A stretch of DNA of 64,000 nucleotides, taken from the NCBI GenBank assembly GCA_021287065.1, contig JAJTBE010000009.1, positions 45,325-109,324 on the forward strand. The letters are read 5' to 3'. The stretch comes from Bacillota bacterium (lineage in GTDB: Bacteria; Vulcanimicrobiota; JAJTBE01). The notes beneath the pieces were generated by a model. It saw nothing but the letters and a program-made list of their open reading frames with translations, had not been told where the DNA came from and made no database searches. The position numbers and the translations under genes were made by a program. This document shows, piece after piece, positions 25,105-34,688 of the stretch (the stretch's first letter is position 1; the number at the start of each line of letters is the position of its first letter).

Positions 25105-26379
25105 TTACTTTTCGATTGTTACCTTAGCGCCGTCAACAAGGGTGGCCAGCGAAGAAGTAGCAACCATATCGCCGTCTTTTATGTCGCCTTTAACCTGAAC
25201 ATAATCGCCAAGTTCCTGTTTTCTGGTGACTTTTCTCACTGATACCTTGTAAGAATCTTTATCCTTGTTTATCACATAAACTTTGGTTTCGCCCATTTCC
25301 TGAATAATGGCGGAAACAGGGACGACCACAGCTTCATTGTCATATCCGGTGATAAGGGAAACATTGCTGTACATACCGGGTTTAAGAATGTTTTCAGGAT
25401 TCTGGATTGTCGCCCTTACAAGAATTGTTCTTACATCAGGATCAACAGCAGGGCTTATGTCAGTTATTCTTCCCTTGAATACTTTGCCGGGGATGGCGTC
25501 AGTTTTCAGATCGATGTTTTTGCCTTTGTTAATTTTGCTGATGAAATTCTGGGGGATATTTACACTCAGATAAATCGGGTCATTCTGAACAAGTGTGAGA
25601 ACTGATGCATTAGGAGTTGCATAATCACCTTTCTCAACATTCTTGGTTTTTACATAACCGTTTATAGGAGATTTAATTCTGGTATATTGAAGTTTCTGCT
25701 CTGAGATATTAAGGGAAGCAGCTTTTGAATCGATTGAAGCTTCTGTCTGGCTAACATTATCAAGGGCAGCTTCAAAATCTGCCTTTGATGTCAGATAATC
25801 TCTGAGAGAATCTTCCACATCCTTGTCGCTGATGAGTTCTTCTTTTCTCATCTTGACATTTCTCTCCCAGTTGATTCTGGCATTAACCATAACAGCTTTT
25901 GTCTTTTTTACATCAGGAGCGTCTTCAGGACTGCGGAGCTTCTGGCTTGTTGATTTCAAACCCAGCTTTGCAAGTTCTTCCTGAAGGTTGGCAGCGTCAA
26001 GGTCTGTCTGAAGCTTATAATCAATAGGATCCAGGGTAACAAGAATCTCGCCCTTACGGACTTTGGATCCTATCTCTACAGCAACATTGATAACTTTGGC
26101 TGAAATCTGCGGAGTAAGTGTAACTTCAGCCCAGGCGTCAAACGAACCTGTTATGTCGAGTTTCTCCTCAACAGGTTTTCTGACGGCTTTACCAGCCTTA
26201 ACCGGCACTACCATTTCGATTTTTTCGATTTTGGACTCTTTTTTGTCATGTCCGCCAAGGTGCTGCCAGGGCTTATTTTCAATAGCCCAGTAGATACCAT
26301 AACCTAATGCAGCCACCAGAACTAAGATGATGACAATCAGCAGGGTTTTACCTTGTGTGTTTTTTACTCTCTTTGACAT
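25105..26379 (-). CDS. RND periplasmic adaptor (membrane fusion protein)
   Basis: 424 aa. One N-terminal membrane anchor (LLIVIILVLVAALGYGIYWA). Then the adaptor order: a lipoyl half-motif (ITGSFDAWAEVTLTPQISAKV, GSKVRKGEILVTLDPID), a helical hairpin (about residues 130-240), the second lipoyl half (YTRIKSPINGYVKTKNVEKG), a beta-barrel (RGRITDISPAVDPD-like) and a membrane-proximal domain. Links the RND pump to the TolC channel. First of the three pump genes; the stop-to-start gap to the RND gene is 58 bases. Confidence 0.94.
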   Translation of the reverse strand: MSKRVKNTQGKTLLIVIILVLVAALGYGIYWAIENKPWQHLGGHDKKESKIEKIEMVVPVKAGKAVRKPVEEKLDITGSFDAWAEVTLTPQISAKVINVAVEIGSKVRKGEILVTLDPIDYKLQTDLDAANLQEELAKLGLKSTSQKLRSPEDAPDVKKTKAVMVNARINWERNVKMRKEELISDKDVEDSLRDYLTSKADFEAALDNVSQTEASIDSKAASLNISEQKLQYTRIKSPINGYVKTKNVEKGDYATPNASVLTLVQNDPIYLSVNIPQNFISKINKGKNIDLKTDAIPGKVFKGRITDISPAVDPDVRTILVRATIQNPENILKPGMYSNVSLITGYDNEAVVVPVSAIIQEMGETKVYVINKDKDSYKVSVRKVTRKQELGDYVQVKGDIKDGDMVATSSLATLVDGAKVTIEK

Positions 26380-26419
26380 ACAATTCTCTTCGCCTGTTCA
26401 GTTATTATCCTTCAACCGC

Positions 26420-28081
26420 TTAGTTGTTGCGGTCAACATACTCGCCCCATACATCCCTGAGGGCGTTGGAAATTTCGCCTACCGTAAGGCCCGCTTTGAC
26501 AGCTTCAACGAAAACAGGCAGCATATTATTGTCTGTCTTCGCAACTTCTCTTATTTTTTCAAGATGGAGAGCTACAGTCTGAGGGTCCCGTTTCTCCTTG
26601 AATGCTTTCAGTTTTTCAACCTGTTTGAGTTCCAGTGACGGATCAATTTTAAGAACTTCAAATCTCTCTTTTTCCCCGGTGGCAAACTTATTGACACCGA
26701 CGACCACTTTATCTCCGGATTCCATATCCTGCTGGTATTTGTATGCGCTTTTATGAATTTCTCTCTGAATGTGGCCCTCTTCGATAGCCTTAACGGAACC
26801 GCCTTTTTTCTCTACTTCGTCCATAATGGCCAGAGCTGCTTTTTCCAGATCGTTGGTCATACTTTCCACAAAATATGAGCCTGCAAGAGGATCAATGGTA
26901 TCAGCCACACCTGATTCGTATCCAACTATCTGCTGGGTTCTGAGGGCTACTGTTACTGCGTCCTCAGTGGGCAGACAGAGAGCTTCATCATAAGAATTGG
27001 TGTGGAGGGACTGGGTTCCGCCCATCACTGCCGCCAGAGCCTGTACCGTAACTCTTACGATATTATTCAGAGGCTGTTTTGATGTTAGGGTTACGCCGCC
27101 GGTCTGAGTGTGAAAACGCAGACACATGGACTTTGAACTTTTTGCGCTGAATTCTTCCTTCATCATTCTTGCCCAGATTCTGCGGGCAGCCCTGAATTTT
27201 GCCACTTCTTCAAGCAGGTTGTTGTGAGCGGCAAAGAAGAACGACAGGCGGGGAGCAAAATCATCCACATCCATACCTCTTGCAAGGACGGACTTCACAT
27301 AAGATCTTGCATTGGCGAGGGTGAATGCGATTTCCTGAGCTGCGCTGCTGCCGGCTTCCCTGATGTGGTATCCGCTGATGGAAATGGGATTCCAGTGGGG
27401 AACAAATTTTGATGTGTATTCGATGAGATCGCCGGTAAGCCTCATGCTGGGGACGGCGGGATAGATGTAGGTTCCGCGGGCGGCGTATTCTTTGAGAATA
27501 TCGTTCTGAACCGTTCCCTGAAGCTTATCCTGGGTAACATTCTGTTTTTCTGCCACAGCGATATACATAGCAAGGAGAATGCCCGCAGTGGCGTTGATGG
27601 TCATAGATGTGCTGACCTTATCAAGCGGGATCTGATTGAACAGAGTTTCCATATCTTCTATGGAATCGATAGCAACGCCGACTTTTCCAACTTCTCCCAG
27701 TGACCGGGGATCGTCAGAATCGAGGCCAAGCTGTGTAGGCAGGTCGAAAGCGACGGAAAGACCGGTCTGACCTTTTTCCAGAAGGAAAAGATATCTCTTA
27801 TTGGTCATCTCGGCGTCTGCCATACCCGCATACTGGCGCATGGTCCAGAGTCTTCCTCTGTACATTGTGGGCTGAACTCCCCGGGTAAAAGGATATTCTC
27901 CGGGAAATCCCAGTTCCCGCAAATAATCAAAACCTTCCAGATCATCGGGAGTGTATATCCAGTCTATATCAATATCAGAAGTCGTTTTTGCATCTTTAAG
28001 CCGGGGAGGAAATTTATCAACAACTTTTTTAAGTTTTGTTTCCTTCCATTGATTTTTCAGATTGCCTGAACCTGTATCCAT
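26420..28081 (-). CDS. Methylmalonyl-CoA mutase-type large subunit (catalytic domain only)
   Basis: 553 aa, the length of the catalytic barrel of acyl-CoA mutases without the B12-binding domain, which must come from a separate small subunit not found in the window. Motifs: [92 protein letters not shown], and [19 protein letters not shown]. It interconverts methylmalonyl-CoA and succinyl-CoA, or a related substrate pair, by a radical mechanism. The 40-base gap to the adaptor gene suggests co-transcription with the efflux operon, which is unexpected. Confidence 0.92.
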   Translation of the reverse strand: MDTGSGNLKNQWKETKLKKVVDKFPPRLKDAKTTSDIDIDWIYTPDDLEGFDYLRELGFPGEYPFTRGVQPTMYRGRLWTMRQYAGMADAEMTNKRYLFLLEKGQTGLSVAFDLPTQLGLDSDDPRSLGEVGKVGVAIDSIEDMETLFNQIPLDKVSTSMTINATAGILLAMYIAVAEKQNVTQDKLQGTVQNDILKEYAARGTYIYPAVPSMRLTGDLIEYTSKFVPHWNPISISGYHIREAGSSAAQEIAFTLANARSYVKSVLARGMDVDDFAPRLSFFFAAHNNLLEEVAKFRAARRIWARMMKEEFSAKSSKSMCLRFHTQTGGVTLTSKQPLNNIVRVTVQALAAVMGGTQSLHTNSYDEALCLPTEDAVTVALRTQQIVGYESGVADTIDPLAGSYFVESMTNDLEKAALAIMDEVEKKGGSVKAIEEGHIQREIHKSAYKYQQDMESGDKVVVGVNKFATGEKERFEVLKIDPSLELKQVEKLKAFKEKRDPQTVALHLEKIREVAKTDNNMLPVFVEAVKAGLTVGEISNALRDVWGEYVDRNN

Positions 28082-28231
28082 AAAACCCTCCGGTTAATCA
28101 TAATCATTCAAAGTGTTTTTTTTGTATAAATCAAAGTTTTCCTTCTTTAACACTATAGTATCTCCAAATCAGAGGAAAAAACCGTTTTCCAGTGAATTTT
28201 CCGATTATACCAAAACGAGGGGGAATATAAA

Positions 28232-31200
28232 ATGTCAGAATCCAAATTTTATTCAACAGACCAGTTCCTTTTTATCAGACCAGGCAAAAAAAATGTTAAA
28301 GTACTAATCGGGGAAACAGAAAACAAAGAAGAAATAATAGTAAGTGAACCATCAATTTTCTCTAAGCTTAACAGAACACTTCAGCTTGAAGAAGGGGATC
28401 TTTTCAGATCTTCATATTCTATCCCCCTTCTGCAAACCGGCGTATGCGTTACAGATCGAAAAGTTTATAAACCCGGCGACGATGTTACTGTCTTTGCGTT
28501 TTTTCCCAATCCCTCATCTCAGGAAGCAACCCTCAGCATCAACAAAAACGGCAGACTTTTTTCCTCGGAGAAAATTCAGCTTTGCACCAAAGGCACATAC
28601 TCGGATGTTTTCAAAGCAATGCCCGAAGGTTCTTATGAATTCGAAATTGAAAACAGCGAAGGATTTTCCCACACCTGCAGCTTCACTGTGGCGGAATACA
28701 CCCTTTCTTTTATGAGAGCTACTCTTCTTTCTCATAAATATGATGCAGGTTCGGACCTTTCTTACAAAATCAGCATTATACTCGGTGATGTTCCCTGCAC
28801 TGAGAAAGTCAAAGTGGGCTTGTATTGCGGATATTGCGAAGTTGTGGTTGACGATCAGGAAGTTAATTGCTCGAAAGAAGGAATTGCAGAAGGCAAATTC
28901 ACCCTGTCGGGACACACCGGACCTTTCAGTTTCCATATAACTACTCCCGCAGGGGAATCTGCGACAATTTTCCTTCCCGGTTCCACAGCAGGCACAAGGG
29001 AGCAGATAGAAATTTCTAATCTCGGTGAAACCATTATGGGCGGCATTATGCCGGACGATTCAAGACCGGAAAGAGTCAGAGGCTTATATATCGGCTCCAC
29101 AGGCTCCAAATCATCACCGGTAGTAATAGAAAACATTGTAACCGACAAGGCAATTCTCACTTTTACAGAAGACCTTGAAGCAGCGGCTGTTGATGTACTC
29201 AATCCCGTTGACGGCACAGTTGTTCAGATTAACAGGACAAAAATAAAACGGGGGGAAAAACTGGAAATCAACACCCCCTACCCCTTTGGATTCATCTTTG
29301 CAGGCACAATGGGAAAAGACTGTTATCAGGGCTTCAGTCTTTTAATCAAGCCCCCTGAGATGGATCTGGAAATAGAAATGCCCGAAAAAGCAAAACCCGG
29401 CGAAGAGATCGAAATAACAGTCACTTCAAACAGAAAAGGCAGGCTGATGCTTATAGCTGCCGACAGCAGGCTGCAGAGTGATGATCCTTATGATATTTTC
29501 GCAGAACAGCATTTCAGCGCGCTGAAAAACGGAATTCAATACGCATTCTCAGGTTTCGTAAACGAATATGCCCCTTACAAAACTCTGAAAAGAATGGGAT
29601 CAAGGGGATTTGCGGATGCCGAGATGCTAATGGCACCGCCTCCCCCGCCGATGCAGTTTCCTTCTCCGGGCGGAATGATGATGGCGGCTCTTCCGATGGA
29701 GCCTGTACCTTCAATGGATACTGAAATGGAAGTGACATCGCTTGGTGAACGCAATCCGAATATAGCGAAAATTCTGATGGGTTATAAACCAGAAGTGGAA
29801 GAAGACAATGAAAGTCAAGTTGCACCTGCCACAACACGGCTCGATTTCCCCCATCTTATTTTTGCAAAGCTTATCGATTTCGACTCAACACATACTGAAA
29901 AAGTAAAACTCGGCGATCAAATCGGCGCTTTTAAGGTATTTGCATTTATAATAGACGGATTTGATTTCATCTCTGCATCAAAGCAGGTGGAAACCACCCA
30001 GGAAGTCTATCTCGAACTTGATGTACCCGCACTGATGGCTCCCGGAGATGAGATTATCGGAAAAGTATATGCAAAATGCCCCGACAACGGAAAACTCACC
30101 GTAACCGCAGCTCTTACCAGGCTTGAAAAATCCGTAAAGGGAAGTCAGAATTTTGAGATAAAACTCAAATCCGCAGGCGAAGTCTTCGGAGAACTGGATT
30201 CGCCATCGGGTAAAGATGTAACCGGCAAAACCATAAAAACTCCGGGAAAAGAAACAATTACCCGTTCTAAAATAATCTGGCTCAACCCCGGAGAAAAACT
30301 CAAAGCCGATAAAATAATAGTGTATCCCAATGTGGGACATCTTCTCAACGATTCTGCAAAAGCTCTGGTTCAGTATCCCTTCGGATGTGCAGAACAAACC
30401 AGCGCCAAAATGTTCGGTCTCGCTCTGGTTTATCGTGCAATGAAAAAGGGAATAATCAGCAACGGTTTTCAGGATGTGGAAAGAAAACTTATGCAGGGTG
30501 CAGACAGAATGAAACTTTTCTTCCGGGACGACAGTTTCAGCCTGTGGGAAAACGGAACCCCTTCAGATTATGTAACTGTTCAGGTTCTTTCAAACCTCAG
30601 GCCCCTGTGGCAGATTAATTTCGGAGATACCGGCAAAATGACCGAACTTGCCGCTGCAAATCTCATTAAAAAGAAATACAAAGACAACAGGCTTGTGGAA
30701 TACAACAAAGCTTTCGCCGGGGAAATGAAAACCGTCAGAGATGCAGTTTCCTTCTACAAACGGGGTCTTGAAAAGGAAAAAGCGGTTCAGCTTCTGAGAG
30801 AAAAGGCGGAAGTGAGCACTTCCACCGCAATATGGAAAGACGAAACCTGCTGGGCGGGACCTGCGGAAGCTACTTGCCTTGCTCTTCAGGTTATGCAGCA
30901 CGAAGACAGCGAACTTTTCAACAAAGGCTTCAGTTTTGTATCATCAGGACTGCAGGAAGGCAGACTCTATTCAACCACCGACACGGCAGCTTTCCTCGAA
31001 CTTCTTTCCAATATGGAAGGCAAAAACACAGGAAGCGCCATTATCGACGGAAAACAGATTAATCTTGCTTCTCCCGTAATCTGCACAGAAGTGGAAGCAA
31101 TGGAAAAAACATTAATCAGGGTTGATGAGGAAACGGAAGTTGATTATCTGACACCATCTTCTAATTTTAAAGGTGAAATCAGTATAGAAAGGACTTCCTT

Positions 31201-31468
31201 CAAAACCGGAGAAAAAGTAAACCTTGTCATCAAGCCCCTGGAAGATTCTCTTGCACCACTTGCAAGGATTTATCTTCCGGGCAATACTGCATGTCTTGAA
31301 TCAGGCGCAGGTATTCAGAAAATGTATGTGCCCATAAAATCTGACACTCTGAAGCTTGAACTATACGGTATCAGAAAAGGCCGGGGAAAACTTCAGGTCG
31401 CACTTATGGATATGTACGATTCTGAAAAAACCGGGGTTCTGCCGGGCTTGACACTGACTGTATCATAA
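28232..31468 (+). CDS. Alpha-2-macroglobulin-like protein with thioester motif, no signal peptide
   Basis: 1078 aa. The ATG follows a good SD (gaggggg). The middle and C-terminal parts match the macroglobulin/alpha-2-macroglobulin superfamily: MG-type beta domains, a Pro-rich stretch at about 466-490 (APPPPPMQFPSPGG) that could be the bait segment, and YPFGCAEQTSAK with Cys719-Ala-Glu-Gln722, the thioester motif. After it come helical toroid repeats and a final beta domain (residues about 985-1078). The N-terminus is hydrophilic, and an in-frame TGA at 28193 rules out a missed leader. Most bacterial relatives are secreted lipoproteins that trap proteases, so location here is a puzzle. The DUF3352 gene follows by 83 bases. 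Confidence 0.85.
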   Translation: MSESKFYSTDQFLFIRPGKKNVKVLIGETENKEEIIVSEPSIFSKLNRTLQLEEGDLFRSSYSIPLLQTGVCVTDRKVYKPGDDVTVFAFFPNPSSQEATLSINKNGRLFSSEKIQLCTKGTYSDVFKAMPEGSYEFEIENSEGFSHTCSFTVAEYTLSFMRATLLSHKYDAGSDLSYKISIILGDVPCTEKVKVGLYCGYCEVVVDDQEVNCSKEGIAEGKFTLSGHTGPFSFHITTPAGESATIFLPGSTAGTREQIEISNLGETIMGGIMPDDSRPERVRGLYIGSTGSKSSPVVIENIVTDKAILTFTEDLEAAAVDVLNPVDGTVVQINRTKIKRGEKLEINTPYPFGFIFAGTMGKDCYQGFSLLIKPPEMDLEIEMPEKAKPGEEIEITVTSNRKGRLMLIAADSRLQSDDPYDIFAEQHFSALKNGIQYAFSGFVNEYAPYKTLKRMGSRGFADAEMLMAPPPPPMQFPSPGGMMMAALPMEPVPSMDTEMEVTSLGERNPNIAKILMGYKPEVEEDNESQVAPATTRLDFPHLIFAKLIDFDSTHTEKVKLGDQIGAFKVFAFIIDGFDFISASKQVETTQEVYLELDVPALMAPGDEIIGKVYAKCPDNGKLTVTAALTRLEKSVKGSQNFEIKLKSAGEVFGELDSPSGKDVTGKTIKTPGKETITRSKIIWLNPGEKLKADKIIVYPNVGHLLNDSAKALVQYPFGCAEQTSAKMFGLALVYRAMKKGIISNGFQDVERKLMQGADRMKLFFRDDSFSLWENGTPSDYVTVQVLSNLRPLWQINFGDTGKMTELAAANLIKKKYKDNRLVEYNKAFAGEMKTVRDAVSFYKRGLEKEKAVQLLREKAEVSTSTAIWKDETCWAGPAEATCLALQVMQHEDSELFNKGFSFVSSGLQEGRLYSTTDTAAFLELLSNMEGKNTGSAIIDGKQINLASPVICTEVEAMEKTLIRVDEETEVDYLTPSSNFKGEISIERTSFKTGEKVNLVIKPLEDSLAPLARIYLPGNTACLESGAGIQKMYVPIKSDTLKLELYGIRKGRGKLQVALMDMYDSEKTGVLPGLTLTVS

Positions 31469-31551
31469 TATGGTGAAACTCTGCGTGGTTTTTGTGATTT
31501 TATCATAATGGATCATAGCAGCTATTTAAAATAACTTGGAGGTGTAAACAA

Positions 31552-33327
31552 ATGGCCGAACAGGAAGGCTCCGATTATCGTTCAATGGAAGCCGACCAGG
31601 CGTCAGGTAAAAAAGGCGGTGGGTCAGGGGCAATTATTGCAGTAGTTATAATTCTTATAATTGTAGCAGCCCTGGGATACTTCTTGCTTACGAAAAAACC
31701 TGGCGGCGGCGGTGCTCCTGAAATGGGAACATCAATGGAAATTCTACCCGAGAAATGCGTAATGCTTCTTCAGGTAGATACCCGCAAAATGGCAGAAAAA
31801 GCCAAAAGGGAAGAGATTCTCAGCAAGCTGAAAGAATCAGCAGCTTACAAAGAAATGACCGAGAAACTCCAGAAAGAGAATAATATCAATTTCGAACAGG
31901 ATATTATGTCTTGGTTAGGCGAACAGGTCGTAATTTCGTTCTTCGAAGTTCCCCCGCCGCCGGAAAACCCCGGTCAGAAACCGGACACAAGCAAATACAA
32001 CTTTGTAGTTGTTCTTGATGTAAAAGACCTCAACGCAGCTCAGGCAAAAGTAAAAGAACTTCTTGCCAAGGAATCAAGCAAATACAAAGAAGACAAATAC
32101 GAAAACGTAACAATCTGGGTACCCTCAACACCCAACACACCCACCCTTTCATTCATAAAGGGACTCTTCGTGATGGGCAACACAACCGATGATGTAAAGA
32201 AATGTATCGATGCATCACTGAAAAAGGGACCCACACTCAAGGATAACGCCAACTTCAAGTCAATCGTATCCAAACTCCCCGGAGATGCAATGGGCATATT
32301 CTACATGGATATGCAGGCAGTTATCGCCAGCGGCGAAAAAATGGCTCCTATGGGTAAAACCGCAGGAACAAATCCTGAAGAGGACAAACTCAAAAAAGCA
32401 TTTACCGGTTTTGGATTCGGCCTGTCATATAAAGACGGCGACTTCATAGGCCAGGGCCTTCTTGGTATCAACAAGAGTTCAGACAGCGCTTTCGTAAAAG
32501 CACTTTATGAAACAAAACCCACAATGGGCGCACCCGCTTCACTGAAACTCTTCCCCGCCGACACATCAATGTATAACGCTGTTGATGCAAAACTGCTCTA
32601 CACCGTTCTTACAAAGTATGCTGCAACAATGCCCGGCGGAGCTGAAAATCTCGAAGAATCAAAAAAGAAAATCCAGGACAACATGGGAGTTGATCTCGAT
32701 AAGGACATTATCGGAAACCTCTCAGGCGAACTGGCATACGGTATTGATCTTCAGCAGTTCCTTCAGTCGGTAATGATGAGCCGTCAGGGACAGAAATCCC
32801 CTTATCCGATGGTTCTTTCAGCAAAAGTTACCGACAAAAAGGCATTCGAAGAAGTAATCGGCAAAATAGTTGCCAAAATGCCCATTAAACTCGCAAAGGA
32901 AGATGCTGACGGAGCTTCTTTCTACAAAATCCCCAACACAGGCAGACTGGGAGTTTACAACGACTTCTTCATTCTGGCTACCGGACAGGGTGACGCAGCC
33001 CTCACAACCATTCTTGAAAACAAGATGGACGAAGCAAAATCACTGGCAACCGATCCCGGTTACAAGAAAATTGCTTCAAAAATCGGACCCAACACATTCA
33101 GCGTTTCAGGCGTGAAACTCGATAAAATTCTCCCGATGATAAAGATGGTTGTTGGCTTTGCCGCAGCAAAAGATCCCAAACAGGCTCAGCAGGCTCAGGA
33201 TTTTATCACCGAGATGGAAAAATACGATTCAGTATGGTCATATACCGAAATCGTGGACAATGGTTTCAAATTTGAGTTCGTAGTCTCCAAAAAGGCAGAC
33301 AACGCAGGAAAAACTGAAACCAAGTAG
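31552..33327 (+). CDS. DUF3352 family membrane-anchored protein
   Basis: 591 aa with a strong SD (ggaggtg). A polar Gly/Lys-rich N-terminus (residues 1-28) is followed by one membrane helix (GAIIAVVIILIIVAALGYFL), then a Gly-rich linker and a large domain of the DUF3352 type (ILPEKCVMLLQVDTRKMA). That family has repeated alpha/beta units with VVVLDVKDLNAAQAKVKELL-like halves, seen here twice. The domain should lie outside the cytoplasm. Function unknown. Same direction as the alpha-2-macroglobulin gene; a shared transcript is possible. Confidence 0.82.
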   Translation: MAEQEGSDYRSMEADQASGKKGGGSGAIIAVVIILIIVAALGYFLLTKKPGGGGAPEMGTSMEILPEKCVMLLQVDTRKMAEKAKREEILSKLKESAAYKEMTEKLQKENNINFEQDIMSWLGEQVVISFFEVPPPPENPGQKPDTSKYNFVVVLDVKDLNAAQAKVKELLAKESSKYKEDKYENVTIWVPSTPNTPTLSFIKGLFVMGNTTDDVKKCIDASLKKGPTLKDNANFKSIVSKLPGDAMGIFYMDMQAVIASGEKMAPMGKTAGTNPEEDKLKKAFTGFGFGLSYKDGDFIGQGLLGINKSSDSAFVKALYETKPTMGAPASLKLFPADTSMYNAVDAKLLYTVLTKYAATMPGGAENLEESKKKIQDNMGVDLDKDIIGNLSGELAYGIDLQQFLQSVMMSRQGQKSPYPMVLSAKVTDKKAFEEVIGKIVAKMPIKLAKEDADGASFYKIPNTGRLGVYNDFFILATGQGDAALTTILENKMDEAKSLATDPGYKKIASKIGPNTFSVSGVKLDKILPMIKMVVGFAAAKDPKQAQQAQDFITEMEKYDSVWSYTEIVDNGFKFEFVVSKKADNAGKTETK

Positions 33328-33334
33328 TAAATTC

Positions 33335-33444
33335 AAGGCGGGGCTATCCGGACAGTCTCAGGATTGTCATAAAGACTGATGGAAAAACAGTGTAAATGAT
33401 GTATCAGGCAACAGACAAGACTTTCCGGACAGCCCCGCCTTTTA
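33335..33444 (+). terminator. Long-armed hairpin, probable terminator
   Basis: Arms of 24 bases (33335-33358 and 33418-33441) match at 22 positions and enclose a 59-base loop. Four T follow the second arm. The ggggctatccgga / tccggacagcccc core resembles the terminator at 19671. It lies just after the DUF3352 stop and 25 bases before the permease start. Confidence 0.6.
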
Positions 33445-33469
33445 AATTTTCAAACAAAGAACACTTATT

Positions 33470-34393
33470 ATGAAACTTGACTGGAAAACAAAGAAGAAAC
33501 TGAAACAGATGGGATTATCCTATCTCTTTCTCGCACCTGCCATAGTGCTTCTGCTTATCTTCACATTCTACCCCATTGCATACGGGGTAATACTTGGGTT
33601 TTATGACTTTAACATGCTAAGACATGATACCGATGGCCATCCGGCTCCGCCTAAATGGGTCGGGCTGGACAACTTCCACCGCATACTTAAAGATCCGTAT
33701 TTTTATATTTCTCTGAAAAATTCGCTTCTGTATCTCATCGTAGTGCCTATAATCCAACTGGCAGCTATTCTGATGGCAATTCTTGTCAACAGAAACATGA
33801 AAGGCGTTACCTGGTTCAGAACCGCTTATTATATACCTGTGGTTACTTCCATAGTCATTGTGGGCATAGCATGGAAATGGGTTCTCGGCTCAGATGGAAT
33901 TCTGAATTTCTTTCTTGTAAAAAAATTCCACATCTTCGCAAAAGCTATCCCCTGGCTTACCGACAGCAGCCTTGCCCTGTTTTCAGTAATGTTTGTAACA
34001 TTATGGCAGGGTATCGGATATTATATGGTCCTCTACCTTGCAGGCCTGCAAACCATCCCCCCGGAATTTGAGGAAGCCGCTAAACTTGACGGCGCATCTC
34101 CTTTTACAGTATTCAAGGATATTATACTGCCTCTGTTGAAACCAACAGTAGCTTTATGTACAATAATATCATGCATATCCGCTCTGAAAGTTTTCGGAGA
34201 AATATTTGTTATGACCGGCGGAGGTCCTGAAAACGGAACTCTGACTATGGTATATTATATTTACAATAAAGCTTTCAATGAGTTTGATATGGGTTATGCG
34301 GCAGCTCTGGCGCTTGTTCTGGCGCTGTTTGTAGGAGCCATTTCGTTTATCAACATTGCCTTTTTCAAGAAGGGAGGTCTTCAATATTACTGA
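33470..34393 (+). CDS. ABC transporter permease, sugar type (MalF/UgpA-like)
   Basis: 307 aa with six predicted membrane helices. The EAA loop for ATPase contact is present (EEAAKLDGASPFTVFKDIILP with the EAA, Gly and LP positions kept). The start, LFLAPAIVLLLIFTFYPIAYG, and MTGGGPENGTLTMVYYIY are typical of MalF/UgpA-type permeases. No MalG-type partner, binding protein or ATPase adjoins it; the family 1 binding protein at 3.1 kb is a possible partner. The next gene begins within its last codons. Confidence 0.9.
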   Translation: MKLDWKTKKKLKQMGLSYLFLAPAIVLLLIFTFYPIAYGVILGFYDFNMLRHDTDGHPAPPKWVGLDNFHRILKDPYFYISLKNSLLYLIVVPIIQLAAILMAILVNRNMKGVTWFRTAYYIPVVTSIVIVGIAWKWVLGSDGILNFFLVKKFHIFAKAIPWLTDSSLALFSVMFVTLWQGIGYYMVLYLAGLQTIPPEFEEAAKLDGASPFTVFKDIILPLLKPTVALCTIISCISALKVFGEIFVMTGGGPENGTLTMVYYIYNKAFNEFDMGYAAALALVLALFVGAISFINIAFFKKGGLQYY

Positions 34394-34619
34394 GTCAGGA
34401 ATAGATTCAAGCGGCCTTTTTACTGTTTATAAATACCTGTTTATGATTGCTCTGCTGCTCATAGGCGGTATATCAGTATTCGTAGTTCTGGGCATTAAAA
34501 AAGCACAGGATGAGAATAAGGAAATCGCCCGCATACAGCAGGCGACACTTGATGCAATCAAAGAATGCGTTACGGTGATGAAAGAAGTAAGGGATAAAAT
34601 CGACGCCCTGAAAAAATAA
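34386..34619 (+). CDS. Small membrane protein with coiled-coil tail, probable ATT start
   Basis: 77 aa if translation starts at ATT 34386. The perfect SD gggaggt at 34372-34378 sits 8 bases before this codon, within the permease gene, and no ATG/GTG/TTG is near. The other option is TTG at 34356, which has no SD and adds ten residues. One membrane helix (about residues 19-40, MIALLLIGGISVFVVLG) is followed by a charged helix (IARIQQATLDAIKECVTVMK) likely to form a coiled coil. Overlaps the permease stop by 8 bases. May assist the permease; unrecognised. Confidence 0.6.
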   Translation: MTESGIDSSGLFTVYKYLFMIALLLIGGISVFVVLGIKKAQDENKEIARIQQATLDAIKECVTVMKEVRDKIDALKK

Positions 34620-34626
34620 TTTCCAA

Positions 34627-34653
34627 AACGGGAGCAAAATCTCTCCCGATTTG
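34627..34653 (+). terminator. Weak terminator after small membrane protein gene
   Basis: Hairpin cgggag / ctcccg with an 8-base loop and an interrupted T tract. Confidence 0.45.
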
Positions 34654-34688
34654 ATTTATTAATTAAGCACCCAAGCAAGGAACAGGAA

